Shown here piece by piece: positions 1-13,214 of a stretch of DNA of 64,000 nt (the first letter of the stretch is position 1; each line of letters opens with the position of its first letter). The position numbers were made by a program, and so were the translations under genes. Under the pieces are notes generated by a model. It saw nothing but the letters and a program-made list of their open reading frames with translations. It was not told where the DNA came from and ran no database searches. This DNA comes from Adineta ricciae (lineage: Eukaryota > Rotifera > Eurotatoria > Adinetida > Adinetidae). The stretch covers positions 248,001-312,000 of the forward strand of contig CAJNOJ010000037.1 in assembly GCA_905250025.1 (NCBI GenBank), written 5' to 3'.

Positions 1-1034
1 AGCAAAGGTAACATCAATTTCTCAGCAGGAATCGAACCGTATATGGCTTGAGACACCTGTGGATCAATCCAGATTTTCTTTACTGTCGGATCTGCTACTG
101 TTCGATTCAAATATTGCCAAAACGCGACATAATCGAAGACCTTGACGCCTATTGGATACATAGTCCCATTGAGTTGTGCTAAATTGACAAATAATTCTGG
201 TAGTCGATTGATATAATCAGTATAAATAATAGCGTATGATTTGAAAAATGGATTGTACGGAATATCTGCCCCACGTAAGTTAAATTGCCACGCAACTTCA
301 TCGAGAGCACTGATAATCGTTGCTGTGATACCACGACGTTTCATTGATCTCGTCGTTTTTTGTAATTTTTCTTGAACGGTTTCTCCAGCATATTTAATAT
401 CGTGTTCAACAATAGGATTTTGTAATGGCTTTGGACGTTCTTCGTTAGGCCATATACGAGTGACAAGGTCATCGACAGGTTGAAGCTGTTTACCAATCTG
501 TTTCAATGCTTTGTTGATCGTTATCCACTTGGACGAAGGAGCAAATGTAGGTGTTCCGCCGATTGGCTAGAAAGTGCCAGATTGTAAAAACACTACTCGT
601 AAAGCAAAACTTACTAATCTCGTTTGATTTCCCATAGTTAATAACCATTGAGTAACAGTCGGTACACCTGCAGCTCTGTCTCTCATTAGAAGCCAATTAG
701 CACAATCTAATTCTTCTTCGGCTTGTGTAAAATATCGACTGTCTGTCCAGAGAGCTGCTGTTTGTAGCGTCACGATTGCTATACCAGATGAACCATGGAA
801 TCCTGTGAGCCACTCACGGCGTTTATCGTACTCTTGAGTATATTCGCTGCCATGTTCATCTCCGGAAAGAATAATATATATACCAATACCGATGTTTTGC
901 ATTTCACGACGAAGGTCTTTCAGGATTATTGATGTATTCTTCTGCGTTGCTTTCGGTCGACAAGTTGTTTGATTTAATTCATTGCAAAATGAGCTCTGTA
1001 CTGTAATTAGTACGGCTAAGACGGCAAACAACAT
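1..1034 (-). CDS. Secreted Xaa-Pro aminopeptidase (XPNPEP2-like), 5' part
   Basis: M24-family aminopeptidase P, which removes an N-terminal residue preceding proline. The first exon starts at the ATG at 1034 and encodes a hydrophobic signal peptide (about residues 1-18), followed by the creatinase-like N-terminal domain (motifs GFHGSSG, ALWTDSRYF). A 48-bp intron (614..567, donor GTAAGT, acceptor TTTCTAG) joins ..NQTRL to PIGGTPTF.., removing an apparent in-frame stop. The second domain carries DEVAWQFNLRG and the edge reads VSQAIYGSIPAEK, both typical of the family. The catalytic metal-binding domain lies beyond the left edge, so activity cannot be judged. The signal peptide suggests the secreted or GPI-anchored XPNPEP2 branch rather than cytosolic XPNPEP1. 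An upstream TTG at 1040 is in frame but the ATG is the better start. Confidence 0.88.
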
Positions 1035-1578
1035 TTCCAAGATACGATGTGACAGATATGAAGAGCTATCTGGTTTTAGAATGAAAGAAGTTCATGACTT
1101 TTGCGAACAGCTATTTGTTTACAGTAACAAATCGATCATGTGCCCATATACGACTATTCTCTCTTCATTTTGACATTTTTCACCTAAAAATGTTCTTTAC
1201 GACTTACACATAACAGACAGCGAGTTTTGCATCATTGCAATACATCAACAACAAACAGATAATCTCACGCAGTATGACAACCTTTAGCAACATGTCGATG
1301 TCTGTGTCGTCGTGATAACGCTAGAAATGAAAGTAATCGAATAACAGGCACTCATTTACAGTGGTTGTCTTCGATGTAACAAAATTTCATAGGAAGGGCG
1401 AAAGATTTGATTTTCAAATCTGTTCTTTTCATTATCGTAGTTCAATTCTACAAATATATATTTCATATCATGCACAGAAGACAACGAAAAAAAGCTTCAC
1501 AAAATACAATATGAGATTAGATATGTCAAAGATAGAGAGAGAATAACACTGAAATATTGAGTTGTTTCATTTGTTGAT

Positions 1579-2319
1579 TTAAACAATATTAGCTTGGGCT
1601 AGTTTACCAACTGTTAATGTATTTTCGATTTCATTTAATGCATCTTGGTGACGACTTAGTTTGAATGAGACAAGCCGTCGATAAAAATGTAATGAAAATA
1701 TACAAAATAAGATGATAACAGGCACAATCACAATCGTTGTCGCTACGGCGGCTGGTCGTGTGACATAGTAAAATTTCACCCAACACACAATCGCTATTTC
1801 AACTAGAAACAAAAATATTCCTAAAAACAAAAAACAATTCCATCATCTCCTTTCATACAACTGCACTAAATCTTACCAAATCCAGTACTCAATATCCATG
1901 CCAATTCGATATAAATGTGCATTGTCTCATGGGATGCGTATTCTTCATAGCCAAGTAAACTATCAGCTTCAAGCTGCGGCAATATACAAGTACTTATCAT
2001 CAAAGCTAACAGATGTACACCGACAAGAAGACAAGTTACAATTGAATAGACAACTAATAGTGGCGCTGAGCCTTTCGAATTTTTATGGTCATCTAAGGAA
2101 ATTTCTACCATTGCTACCTATTGAAAAGAAACAATGAAAAAAACACGCCTCGGTTAGATGAGGATGTTCACCCGATACATACAAGAAAAACAAATGACTG
2201 ACCATGGCAAAGCCGGAAAGTAAAGCGCTTGTTCTTGATACAGCTTTTAGTTTTGCTTTACTAAATAAAAGTCGGCGACGTTTCAACGGTGACTTGCTTG
2301 ATACTGAGTCTACATCCAT
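1579..2319 (-). CDS. ORAI: Orai store-operated calcium channel subunit
   Basis: Pore subunit of the CRAC channel, gated at the plasma membrane by STIM after ER calcium depletion. Three exons, 2319..2203, 2117..1877 and 1820..1579, joined by introns of 85 and 56 bp, give about 199 residues. The family signature KAKLKAVSRTSALLSGFAMV starts helix 1 and runs across the first splice into AMVEISLDD, so the selectivity-filter glutamate (human E106 equivalent) is present. Helix 2 is HLLALMISTCILP, and helix 3 contains VEIAIVCWVKF with the conserved acidic residue (human E190 equivalent). Helix 4 ends FSLHFYRRLVSFK. The N-terminus is short and lacks the proline/arginine-rich stretch of vertebrate Orai1. 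All key residues I can check are intact, so it looks functional. Confidence 0.95.
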
Positions 2320-2582
2320 ATTTGTTTCATTCAGAATAAAATGATACTTTTACGTATAGAATAGCGCGATAAGAATAAATCACAAGTTACATTTATCGAC
2401 TACAAGAAGAGTCATAAAAAACAGCGAAGGAGAAAAAAAACAGAACAGAACAGTCAGTAAAAAGTGATCATTGATTGTATTGGACATATGTCTATGGATA
2501 CTATATGGATGTTTCATAGATGACGCTTGTGTATATAGATAGAAATGAAACATGTGTCTGTCTGATGGCTGAATACTTGTAT

Positions 2583-5500
2583 TTATTGAATATACGCGAC
2601 GTTATACAACAAGCATGACTCTTTAAAATCTTTCAAATTGTGTATGAATACATAAGATGATTTTTGGAGTTCGGTCAAGTCAGTTTCGACTAGAATTTTC
2701 AATGATTTGTCATGTGGATTTGTATCTTCATCATCACGAATCTCAATAGATTCGAATGATTTAATAATATATTCAAGTTTCGTTCGATCGTTTGGATATG
2801 TAAATGGTTGACTTAAATGTAGTGTTTCACTTTTCGTTACACGGAGATTAATATTATGTTTGCGTTTTGTTGTCAAACAGCGTAACTTGGAATCCGATTT
2901 CGACTGCAATAACGACATATGTTCATGGTCGATATCTTCCATCTCATCAGTTCGCCGTCCAAGTCGAGGAAGACGATCCGTCGTCATACCAAAGCTTGAT
3001 CGCATGCTATGTCGATTTCGTTGATAATCATTTGTCATCGAAGAAGCAGTATTATTTGCAACAATGCCTGCGGCGGTCGGTCGGACTTCATCAGTCGAAC
3101 AAATAATGATAATCAATTGGCGGCGAGTTGATGGTGCGATAATATGTTCATTGTACCAGTCTTGCATGTCCGTCACAGTTAGAGTTTCAAGTGCTTCTCG
3201 CTATAACGGAGAAAAATGATTGATTGAACAAGAATCGAATTTACCTCTTGATTGTTCCGATCAAATACAAAGGAGTTTAGGAGAATTTCGGTCCAATATC
3301 GATCGACACAAGCTTGTAAGGACATATCAAGATTCTGTTTGCCTACAAAATTAAATAGTCATGAAATCATCTTTTGAAGAGAGAAATTAACGTATATATT
3401 CATTACCATTTTTGAATACTGTGAGCAATCGATCAAATTCAACTTTAGTGGTATCCATAATGATGTCTTTGAAGAGAACGAAGAATTTCGACACATAATC
3501 GACTACATCCTACATGAGAAGGAAGCTAGATCACAACATAGGTTTTCATTTCAACCAATCTAACCAATGAATTATAGATTTCAGATGAAAATATTCTAGA
3601 AGAATGGACATTGAATCAAGTCTTGTGTTTTTACATACAATGATTCTTACAATTCAATTTGAAGCGAAACAATGCCATATGTATCACGGAGTGTTACTGC
3701 AATGCGCTGTCATTGAAAAGAAAACGAAATTTTATGCTCAACATACTGTGACATGTGAAATGACTTTGACCAGCAGATTGTAAATAATCTTCGAGTGATT
3801 CTTGAATAGTTTCCGCGAGAATCTCGATGAGTACATAGTCTCGTATTGAAGTTCGACCATGTTCGAAAAAAATTAACATATGCGTAGCACAATCATTCGA
3901 TTGGTAACTGGAAATCTTGATTATGCTTCCTCGAGCAGGTATTTGAACTGCTCGTAGCTTTCATCAAAATAATCTAGTTATGATTTGTTTCAATGAGAAG
4001 CAGAATATTTACCGAAGGAAGTAAGATTTGCGCAACGAAATTCAATTGAAGTATAGTTCTCGTGGTATGGAAGAGCTCTTTGGATTCCTGGAACACAAAA
4101 ATTTAGTAATGATTCGTATATTGTATGTGAAGACTTTCTGACTTCGCCGGTCATATTTCCTGCAACGAGCATATTAACTGTTAGATTTAATCGGAATAAA
4201 CTGGAAAAATCCATGATTTGTTTATGGGTGATATCGTCGAGAAATTGAATTTTTTCGAAAACCGGCCACCAAGTGCCTTTCAGAAAATACAATCGGACAT
4301 GTCTAAAACGTCATGCTATTATCGATTCTCTGAGAGAATGATTAATTGTTTACTTAATTAGTTTGTTTGAATGATTCAATTCACGAACATATTGATTTTT
4401 GAGCTCTTGTTTCCATGCTATCGTACCTTCTTCATTGATCGGAAAATTATTCAGGACTTGTAGAACTGCTTCGAGATATTTCGATAGATGTTGATTGAAA
4501 CCGGATAATTTCAAGATTAAACCAGTATCTGTGGGAAAGAAATTGATCGATATGTGAGATGCTTTGCCTGGATATGCATGTGCTTGTAACAAGGAATTGA
4601 TAATTAGTGTATACAAATCAAACAAACATGAGCTGAATGAAAAAGGAGATAAATTCGTATGAAACGAACTACTGCTTACTGTTGTGGAGATAGATTGACA
4701 TAAGGTGACAAAAAATGAAGATAAAAGAAAGCTAGAAGACAGAACCAGATCGACAATTCAGATAAAATGAATCTCACCTTTCGGTAAAGTTTGTTGATTT
4801 CGAAAGTACCACAAGGTACCGAATTGTTCCTTCAATAGAACAACTGGAATCTATAAATTTCTCGTCAGATGATTTGATAATAACATAGAACTCCTTACTT
4901 CATTTGGTGGAACATCAAATGGTTTTATTGAGAAATCTACTGCCAAATATTGACTTGAATCAGGGATCGTCAAAGCAGGATTGACATTTGGATCTAAAAT
5001 GTGCAAAATGTTGTCTATTGAAAGAAATCATTGCAATCTACTGAGCCAATAGGACATCCAATGGTCTGGGATTTCTAGAAAATAGAGAATATATTTATAA
5101 AAACTGGATTTTCTGAGAGCGGGTTTATTACCAAATTGGCCATATTTGATGTTGAAATAAGGTTCAATTTGGTCACAATGCAGTGAAGATAACTTTGTGA
5201 TCAACATGATGTTACATGTACGCGGATCTAAGGTATTGATCGCTTTGAAAATTGTCTAAAGATACTGAAAATCTACATGAGCAAAGGAACTGATATGAGC
5301 GAATACCACAGGTTCGAATTGTAAATGTAAGTCATGACCAAAGAGAACGAACAGTGCCGGATATTTTCGCAGATTTCGAACGATTGTATCTGCATACGTG
5401 ATGGTATCTATCTACAATCGAATACGTCACTCAAAAATGAGACAAAAAGAGTAAGAAAACAACTTTATCTTGGAAGAGAAATGCATGTAAATCTGCCAAT

Positions 5501-7403
5501 TGCATATCATCATAGACTCGCTTTAGAGGTCCAAGACGTCTTAAGAGATATGTGACTTCAAACACCGAATCGATAATCTATACAAACGCGCAGACAAAAA
5601 TCTTTTCAAATGAACGGCAACAAATGTAACAAGTTTACTGATTGTATATTTTTAAGGCCTTGCCGTGTTAAATGTAAAATTATGGTAAATAGAGAGGAAC
5701 CAGAATTGTGATAGAACTGTGAACTACCAAGGTCAAAATCGATATGGTTTATCCACAATCTTGGAAAATAGATGAATAACTTCATTCTATATCAAATGAA
5801 ACTTTGTACTTGTTTTTCAAGTAGCTATTCAAACTTCCTGGTGCTTCATGTGCGAAAATAAATCGAATATAATCTTCTGGTTTGACTTTCCAAGACTCAT
5901 CGATAGATGATAGTGGGAATGATAAACGTAATTGATGAATGTCTTCGAATGGATACACTGGAACGAAGCATAAGACAACTAGAAAATCTTCAATACTCGT
6001 GTTTACCTAGATGAAATCTCTTGAACTCGTCTGTATTCCATGGATCTTTGAGACTTATGTAGTCAGGTAGAGTTTTAAAACTGAACGGAGATGAAATCAA
6101 TAGTTTGACGTATTGCCTTTTCAGAAATACCTTCGTTTCATCAAACAAAATAATCGCTCGATTCGCTGTTGCATAATTCGAAACGACTCTTCGGAATATT
6201 ATAAAGAACTATGTCTTTACTATATTGTCTTATTGTTCATACCGTTCGATATCATAACAAGGTTCATTCCCTCGGGTATACAATAGCGATCTTTGACAAG
6301 TTTTCTCAACAGTTCCGTACTATTTCTATTTTCGATCAATTCACTCAAACTTGTTTTATTTCCTAGAACAAATTTGAGATATTTTTGAATAAAGTATGCC
6401 GAAAGTATTCTACCCCAAGAGAATTGTTTTATTGGATGATCTTCTCTTGCTAAATAGGCAAGTAATCGTGTCGCTCGGTAATGATCATCCGTTTGTGCAA
6501 TCGTATACTCTTCATCAAGTGTTTGCATTTGATCATAAATTGTTTCTAACGACATCAATGGATCAATCAGTGAATGAAGGAGTATATCGAGTGTTTCGAC
6601 AATACGATTCGATGAAATCTCAATAAGAATAACAGTCTAGAAAAACAGAAAACGTCGAAAGGAACTGCTCAATCAAATGATGCGCAACAGACAAATTCAA
6701 GTTCGGTATAAGCATGAACTGTTCCACCATGATAGGAAACGAAGGCATCAAGACAGTTAACTTCAGGATATTTTGAGGAACTTGAAAAGAGCACTGAAAT
6801 AAAAAAAGGACGAATCGAAGAGTGATGGATGAGTTTTATGGATTAGAAAACAGACGATGTTCAGTTAAATGGGCAAGTCCTTGTAAATTTGCGGAATCAA
6901 GAAGCGAACCGGCTGGTATGCACAAAGCAACAGTTGTCTAAACAAAAGCAAAAGAATATCTTGCTAGTTCAGCATGAGTCACACCACCATATGGTATTGT
7001 AGAAATGCTTCTTCGACATCCGAAGAACTCAGTCTGTCCCTGCAATCAACTACATATTCCGTACTGCAACATAAATTCAATTTACATTGTATCATCTGCG
7101 TCACCGCTATCGTCTTCTTCTTCTTCATCTTCATCTTCATGTACATTACTTGTTACCAACATACATCGTAAACCGTTTCTTAGTTCAATTAATCTGTGTC
7201 AATGATAGATTGTTTAAAAGGAGTGCAGTGACTAAATCAATTTACCGGTACCATCGATGATCATTTGGACTAACAGCAATGATGTTATGCTCTTCTATGA
7301 TTGTTCGATTTGTGCCTGTTAAATATTCGGTGATGAGAACATGACCGTGTTGATCTGTCGTTTCTTCATCTTGAGCTATTGGCATCGATGATCTAATCAC
7401 CAT
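2583..7403 (-). CDS. NRDC: Nardilysin (M16A metallopeptidase)
   Basis: Inverzincin peptidase cleaving before dibasic sites. The gene is cut by many short introns. It starts at the ATG at 7403, the first after an in-frame stop. The first exons give RLIELRNGLRCMLVTS followed by an acidic run (HEDEDEEEEDD), the nardilysin hallmark that separates it from insulin-degrading enzyme. The inverted zinc motif is HLTEH (codons at 6857..6871), and the distal glutamate region reads QTLDEEYTIAQ, so the active site looks intact. Further conserved exons include GPLKRVYDDMQLAD, the WWPVFEKIQFL block and the M16 C-terminal domains. The last exon carries a long polar C-terminal extension (about 180 residues) with Arg/Ser-rich and acidic patches, not obvious in vertebrate nardilysin. 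Exact exon ends were checked for only part of the gene. Confidence 0.9.
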
Positions 7404-9973
7404 TCTTCATAGAATTTTGTGGACGATACTAACAAAGTTAATCAGAACGATAGACTAATTCTGTTGTCAAGCTCTTAATTAGTCTCAATCATTCGTTCTG
7501 ATAATTATAGGCGACGTGATTTGATTGGCCATATTCTCGCTCGTGAGATCGGTAAACAACAAGTCGAGTCAAAGAAAATATGAATCGATATCGACTATAA
7601 GGAAGGTATTGATGTTGCTTTTCCTCAATTTTCACCCTTAAAATCGTCTTCAAATTAATCTATTTTATTTTTCAAAAAATATTATTGCACACGATTGAAC
7701 AGAAAACAAATCGTGGTATAACAACAAACAAACAAAAAATATTAAAACGTCTAGACCCTTGTCTTTAGTGATCGGCTCTGAGGTGGATCTTCGGCATTCG
7801 ACTGTTTGAACTGTTGGTCCTCGTTGATTGGAACGGTTTCAACTATTTAAAACTCTGTGTTAAAAATTGCTGCACATATCAAACATGGCTAACGCAGCAC
7901 AGTTATACTAAAACACATGCCATAGTTACGGTACGTTGTTTCAATTCAAAAGAAGCAATAGAATCAATACTCACATGCAAAAGTTAAAAAGAACGTAGCA
8001 CTTTTTCATTTATTAACAATTCCTAGATGGATATGCTGCCTATTTTTTAACAAGTGCGACACAGTTACGGGCCACAGTGCGATCGGCGACAGTAGTGTTA
8101 AATTCGAAAGTTCAATTCACTTATTCAACTTTCTAGTGGTATATGTCTGTTTTCTTAGAAATAATTCGTTCTCTAAGTATATATATCTGTCCATGAATGC
8201 ATTGAAGCACTCGTTCACTGAACGTTCATCAGTTGTAGACATGGTGAAAAACTAAAAGTATGGAGTTATTTTCAATTGATAAAAAGTGAAAACACTTACC
8301 AGTGACGAATCCAGGGGGAGTACCGGCGTGACCTCCTTTGAAAACTGTAAATTATACATAAAGTATGCTCTTTTTCTTTCTACGAAGTTTAATGACAAGG
8401 AGTGTTCAATTCCTTATTCTAAAAATATAACGCTAGAAGATAACACATGCACAGAGAAAATATGTGGAGAAAGAATAAACTAGATGACACGTGGTATATG
8501 AAATACGAAGGAGAACGAGATAGACACAGGTACATATATTTATTTATATATATGTGTGTGTGCTAGATAATTTCCCCATAGGTGATGATATACTCTGTAC
8601 CACATGAATAAGGAAAAACATGTAGCATACAAGTAGCGTTCATCCGTTGGATTCGTTGACCCTTTTCTGAAAGTATTAGAAAACTAGCAGATAAACGCTT
8701 CCACTTAGATCTCAATCTAACTGGCTTCGAATTGAAGTCACTTTTATGCTCATTCTTTCATTTTCTGCTTCATTCATGTCAGATTACTTTCAATTCACTT
8801 GTTCAAAGACATAAACAAAACGAACACTGTTTATAAAAATCTATTTATCGACTCTCTTCAGACTACTCTGAATAAAAAAATCAATTTATTTTCACTTATT
8901 TTTATCTTCTCTAAGCAATTCAAATAAACGCCTAGTTGTTCGTCGGTCTTCCTCCGATCGGCCACTCACCGCTAGCCGTTAATGTCCAACCTTCATTCTT
9001 TCATCTAGTTTAAAATTCCCTTCAGAATGAATCAAACCATTTCTTTCCATTCCCTGCTGAAGAACCACCAACTTTGCGCCGTTGTGGCTGTCCAAAACAA
9101 CATTTGTCAGAGGAAGTATTACTTTGAATGGTTAGCATCAGATAATGTTTGCGTGATATAACTGTTTATATGATCCTGATGTTATCAATGTGCTCCTGAT
9201 GTATATGAATATCCAACAATCCGATGTTAATCAGCTATTTCGTTTCAGTTCTACATATTGCTGCTTCAAACACTATCGCCTAAAAAAACTTCCTTGCAAA
9301 AAATCGACCTTTGTTTAAAAACAGAACAGGATTTTCGATTGAAAAACTAACAACAGACTACAAATCTTGGGAACAGATTACTCTTCGAGTCAACCCTTAT
9401 TTGACAATATAAGAACTAATCATTGGCTAATTAACTAATTAATTAGTTAGTATTTGCCAAAACTAACATGAGATTCGGGATCCTCAACCTCGATTACCCT
9501 TCGGTCAAATATTATTTAAAAAAGTTTTATTAAAAAATCGAGAAAACTAACATCAGATTCGAAGTCTCCGCATCGAAATACCTCAATTAATGTCAACAAA
9601 ACATAACATGCTCTAGTAATGAATCCTGCTTTCACAGCTCACTAAACTGATCTTCAAATCTATTGTGCCTATGGAATACTTTGAGGTTGAGTGTCGAAAC
9701 GAAACTAAATTTTTATCTCATGACTAGTTGAGTAAAGACTCCTCTTTTTTTGTCTTTGAAATACTTTGTATCAAGCTCTCTGATCAAAGCTTGTCATTCT
9801 GTTCAAAAGATTGTTAATATAATGATTGACCTGACAGCGTAAGAAACACTCATGTTCAAACGCGGTTCGCCATCATACTGTGAAACTTAGCACGTTTATG
9901 ATCGCGTTCATCAGTCAATTAAATTAGTTTTTGATTTCAACATAACATTTTATTCATTGAAAATAAATAATAC
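7404..9973. other. Gene-poor intergenic stretch
   Basis: About 2.6 kb upstream of nardilysin and downstream of PGAP4. I see only short, compositionally biased open frames (for example 8286..8483 plus) with no family signature. It holds several homopolymer runs and a (TA/TG)-rich patch near 8540. Two loose copies of a 23-bp segment beginning AAAACTAACAT lie near 9458 and 9545, and a perfect palindrome lies at 9432..9449. No convincing exon, RNA gene or transposon was recognised. Confidence 0.5.
9432..9449. repeat. 18-bp perfect palindrome
   Basis: The sequence TAACTAATTAATTAGTTA reads identically on both strands. It is AT-rich and sits in the gene-poor stretch. It could be a homeodomain-type binding cluster (TAATTA cores) or chance; no function is claimed. 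Confidence 0.6.
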
Positions 9974-11435
9974 TCAGTCGAGTAAAAACGGGTTAATATA
10001 CGATCGTCGAAGTCTCGAATAAAGACCGATATGATGTACTAAATTTGGTTCGACAAGATATGTTCGTAGATTGGTACGTCGTGGTAGATCATCAAATGCT
10101 GTATCGATAGCATATTTTCTATGGCATTCTACTTGATTTAAATAGTCAACAACTTGAGTGTAAGTTTGTCCGAAATAGAGTACTCCGGGCAAACAACATG
10201 ATGGTGCAGGATAAATTGCGTAAAGTGACGGATGCAATGAACGCCACGACCAGGCAAAATTTGTATGATCAATTAAAATAAGAATGATAATTATGAGAAA
10301 GAAATAAGCAAGACAGCAGATCCTAGTTCGAGTAACCATCCTCGGAAGAAAGATAATATTGCGAAATGCTAGTCGTAAACACAATTGATGCTCAGTCGAT
10401 TTCAACGGAGTTCTTCTCTTAACGAAAGAGAAACAATATCAATTCGAATCAAACAAATGACCAGCAACTTACTTTAATCAAAATTTTATACGAATAGTAT
10501 CCAATGAATGTTAGTAGAAAACTTGTTGTTAGAAGTTGAATTATCAGATAAATGGATGGGTTTAAATAACTAATTAACCATCGCGGATGGTAAATTTTAA
10601 TAAATGCTGGCTGCTGTTTCTGACGGCTATTTGATGGCCATTGTTGTTGAACACGATCATCAATCAGTCGAGTTAATTGATAGGTAAAATCTTTGCTAAT
10701 TGGTTCAGCATCATCTTGAAGTAATAGAAGATGATTAAGATTTGGAAATGATTGAAAGTTTGCAAGAATGCATTGTAGATGTGCTTGTTTCTCTCGTTCA
10801 TATGTATTTACGTCGGGTGCTGATGGCTTTGGTACACTATTAACGATGAAAACAGGAAATAAGTTTCGAATGACATTGATACCATGGGATATATCTTCAT
10901 TTGTATTATTATTTTCACATAGGGTTATGAGAAAACGTGGGTGATGATATCTCAAAAGATGGTAAAGAATTTGGCCTATATAAAATTTTCCTTCTCGATG
11001 ATCTGTATCCTGTTTACCATACAGTATTGAGATAACAATATGATCTGTTATATTTAATAAAGTTTGCCTTGGTCTATTTAATAATGTATAAGCCGAAAAT
11101 GGTTTTGCTACAGCCGAGTTCGAATGAATATAATCATAGACTAGTAATTGATGAGATACATTTGAAATCAAATGCGGATATTTACTTGGATTTGTAATCA
11201 CATCTTCCATCCATTCAACAGCAAGTTTTTGCTGTTCTTTATGCTCAGCTATGATACTCTCACGAACGAATTCAACAGATTCATCTTCCCAAATGACATG
11301 TTTAAGATTGAATAAAAGTCCATATGGCTGCCAATATGAAATCCAACAAGCATTGAGAAGACTAAGAAGAACAAAATAGAAATGAAATCGTTGCGACCAT
11401 TGAAATAATATGAAATATATCGTTCGACGAAACAT
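9974..11435 (-). CDS. PGAP4: PGAP4/TMEM246-like GPI-GalNAc transferase
   Basis: Golgi enzyme that adds the GalNAc side chain to the first mannose of GPI anchors. Two exons (11435..10473 and 10417..9974; 55-bp intron with GTAAGT donor) give 468 residues. Helix 1 lies near residues 10-33. The luminal GT-A part contains LLLLQDDAEP, the acidic metal-binding motif region. Two further helices, LIIQLLTTSFLLTFIGYY and LAYFFLIIIILILIDH, form the tandem hairpin that interrupts the transferase domain and is diagnostic of PGAP4. The C-terminus has SCCLPGVLYFG and VEPNLVHHIGLYSRLR, close to vertebrate PGAP4. The single intron falls exactly between the paired helices. The gene looks intact. Confidence 0.9.
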
Positions 11436-11914
11436 GAGTAACTGTATACGAGATGATTTTTCGAAGAAAAATTCATTTGTTCAATTACGCATGACCATAC
11501 ATCACGTGTAAGAAGAGGAAAAACGAGCGAATCGTAACATACTCTTCGATGACTATTGGTGAGGCCTTGCGCGCGTCTCTTTTTTCTCATCGATTGGTTC
11601 ACCGACTCTTACGACAGGAAAGATTACATCCATACAGTTTCTTTTTCGTGTTCGTTCTCTTATGAAACTGAAATCAAAACAATCATTTAAAATCAGTTAG
11701 GAGTTTATTTTTATAAGAGAACTAGAAAATAAAGAATCGTTACGAAAGTTAGTCATGTCCACATGTCGAAATCAACTAAAAAGCTTTTCTCTTCAATTCT
11801 GATCAAAAATACAACCAGAAAGAAAAAAAAACAACTTTTTATTTACAAAATTATTCATTACGAAATAACATTCACCGTGTTTGCCAATAAAACTATACAT
11901 TGAACGCAACGATT

Positions 11915-13214
11915 TTAACTATATCTTTCTTCTTCTTCTTCTCTTTCATCATCATCATCAGTCTCTGTGCCATTTTCACATGAGTTCGCGATAGGTTTCT
12001 TCGACATTGAGGAAATTCGAGAGAAAATATATTCACTAAATTGTGTCATCGTGTCAATACTCGTTCCACATGTCGAGGCGACAATTTGAAATTTTAAGTT
12101 CAATAATCGTTGAAAGATCTCTAATTGTGTTAAATTAATGAAAGCATTCAATGTAAACCGTATGAATTGATTTCTCTCCACGTGCGCATGCAACGTCGTT
12201 GTTTGCTGTTGCTGTTGTTTCTGAATCTCTGGAAACAGGTCATGAATGAGAGTTATACTTCCACTAATTAACACACGATCTTGACTTATATGCAACGATA
12301 ACACATCATTATTTGTATTTGCTGTTGATTGTTTGATAGGTTTTGAGAGTGAATAGTTACTTGTTGCGGATACTTTTCGATTTGCTAAACGTTCTTCAAT
12401 GGCATTGATTAGTGGTGCTAATTCAAAGTAACGTGCTTCTTCGAGTAGAGCTGGAAATTCGGTGAAATGATCAGGTAACGCTAGCGTTCCATAGCGCATG
12501 AAATTTAATATATAACGAAAAAGTTTGCCATCACGATCGATAAAGTAATGCTGTTTAAGAGTATCGAGAACGATAGGAATTGTTCCGTTGAATAATTTTG
12601 ATAGGCGACTATCAGGATAACGTGTTAATGTTTCTAATGACGATGTAAATATTGTGCCACCGACGTCAATGTGAACAGGAGCTGTGTAACGTGATGGATT
12701 TGCTGGACGTGGAATACCCATGGGTGACGAGGAAACTTGCGGTCGAACAGTTGGATTCTCCGAGTTTGCATCCAGAAATCTATTTATGAGAATAGTCAAT
12801 TTTTATTCGAATTCAAGAAAGTATCGTAGCTTACCTTGGTTTTACTTGAACGTTCGATGGTGATGTTGATATTTCAATACTCCCACCATTTGTAAATAAT
12901 TTTGATGCACTGATTTTCGGACTATTCGATAGTAAAGGTGAATCAGCTTGTTTTTGCTGTTGGTCGTCAATACTATCATTTCGTCCGTTATGAAATTTTG
13001 ACGAATTAGTATCTGTCTGTGGAGACTTTTTTGTTGCCATTTGCCGTTTAGTCGAGAGAATAGGCTCGCTGTCGTTCAAATGATATTCGCCTAGTTGACG
13101 TTTATTATTTTGATTAAATTCATTTTCGATTGGTTCACATTTAGGTATGACCATCGTGGAAATAACATTCGGGCTAACAGACGATGAGCGTCTTTCGGCA
13201 ATATTGTTATTCAT
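11915..13214 (-). CDS. KCTD1/KCTD15-like BTB domain protein
   Basis: BTB adaptor related to KCTD1/15, which repress AP-2 transcription factors and oligomerise through the BTB domain. Two exons (13214..12835 and 12779..11915; 55-bp intron) give 414 residues. The first ~130 residues are Ser/Asn/Gln-rich and disordered. The BTB core reads APVHIDVGGTIFTSSLETL, then LKQHYFIDRDGKLFRYILNF, nearly identical to vertebrate KCTD1. The C-terminal domain keeps VLISGSITLIHDLFPEI and VASTCGTSIDTMTQFSEY, matching the KCTD1/15 C-terminal fold. The protein ends in an acidic tail (DDDDEREEEEE) not present in the vertebrate proteins. KCTD1 versus KCTD15 cannot be decided. Confidence 0.9.

Noticed and set aside
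567-614. In-frame stop in the Xaa-Pro aminopeptidase, suggesting a pseudogene
   Set aside because: A GTAAGT..CTAG intron of 48 bp removes the stop and restores family sequence on both sides.
7005-7205. Ser-rich plus-strand frame
   Set aside because: It is the antisense of the acidic Asp/Glu run of nardilysin.
11249-11602. 117-residue minus-strand frame overlapping the PGAP4 start
   Set aside because: It is in another frame over the PGAP4 first exon and 5' region, with no family features.
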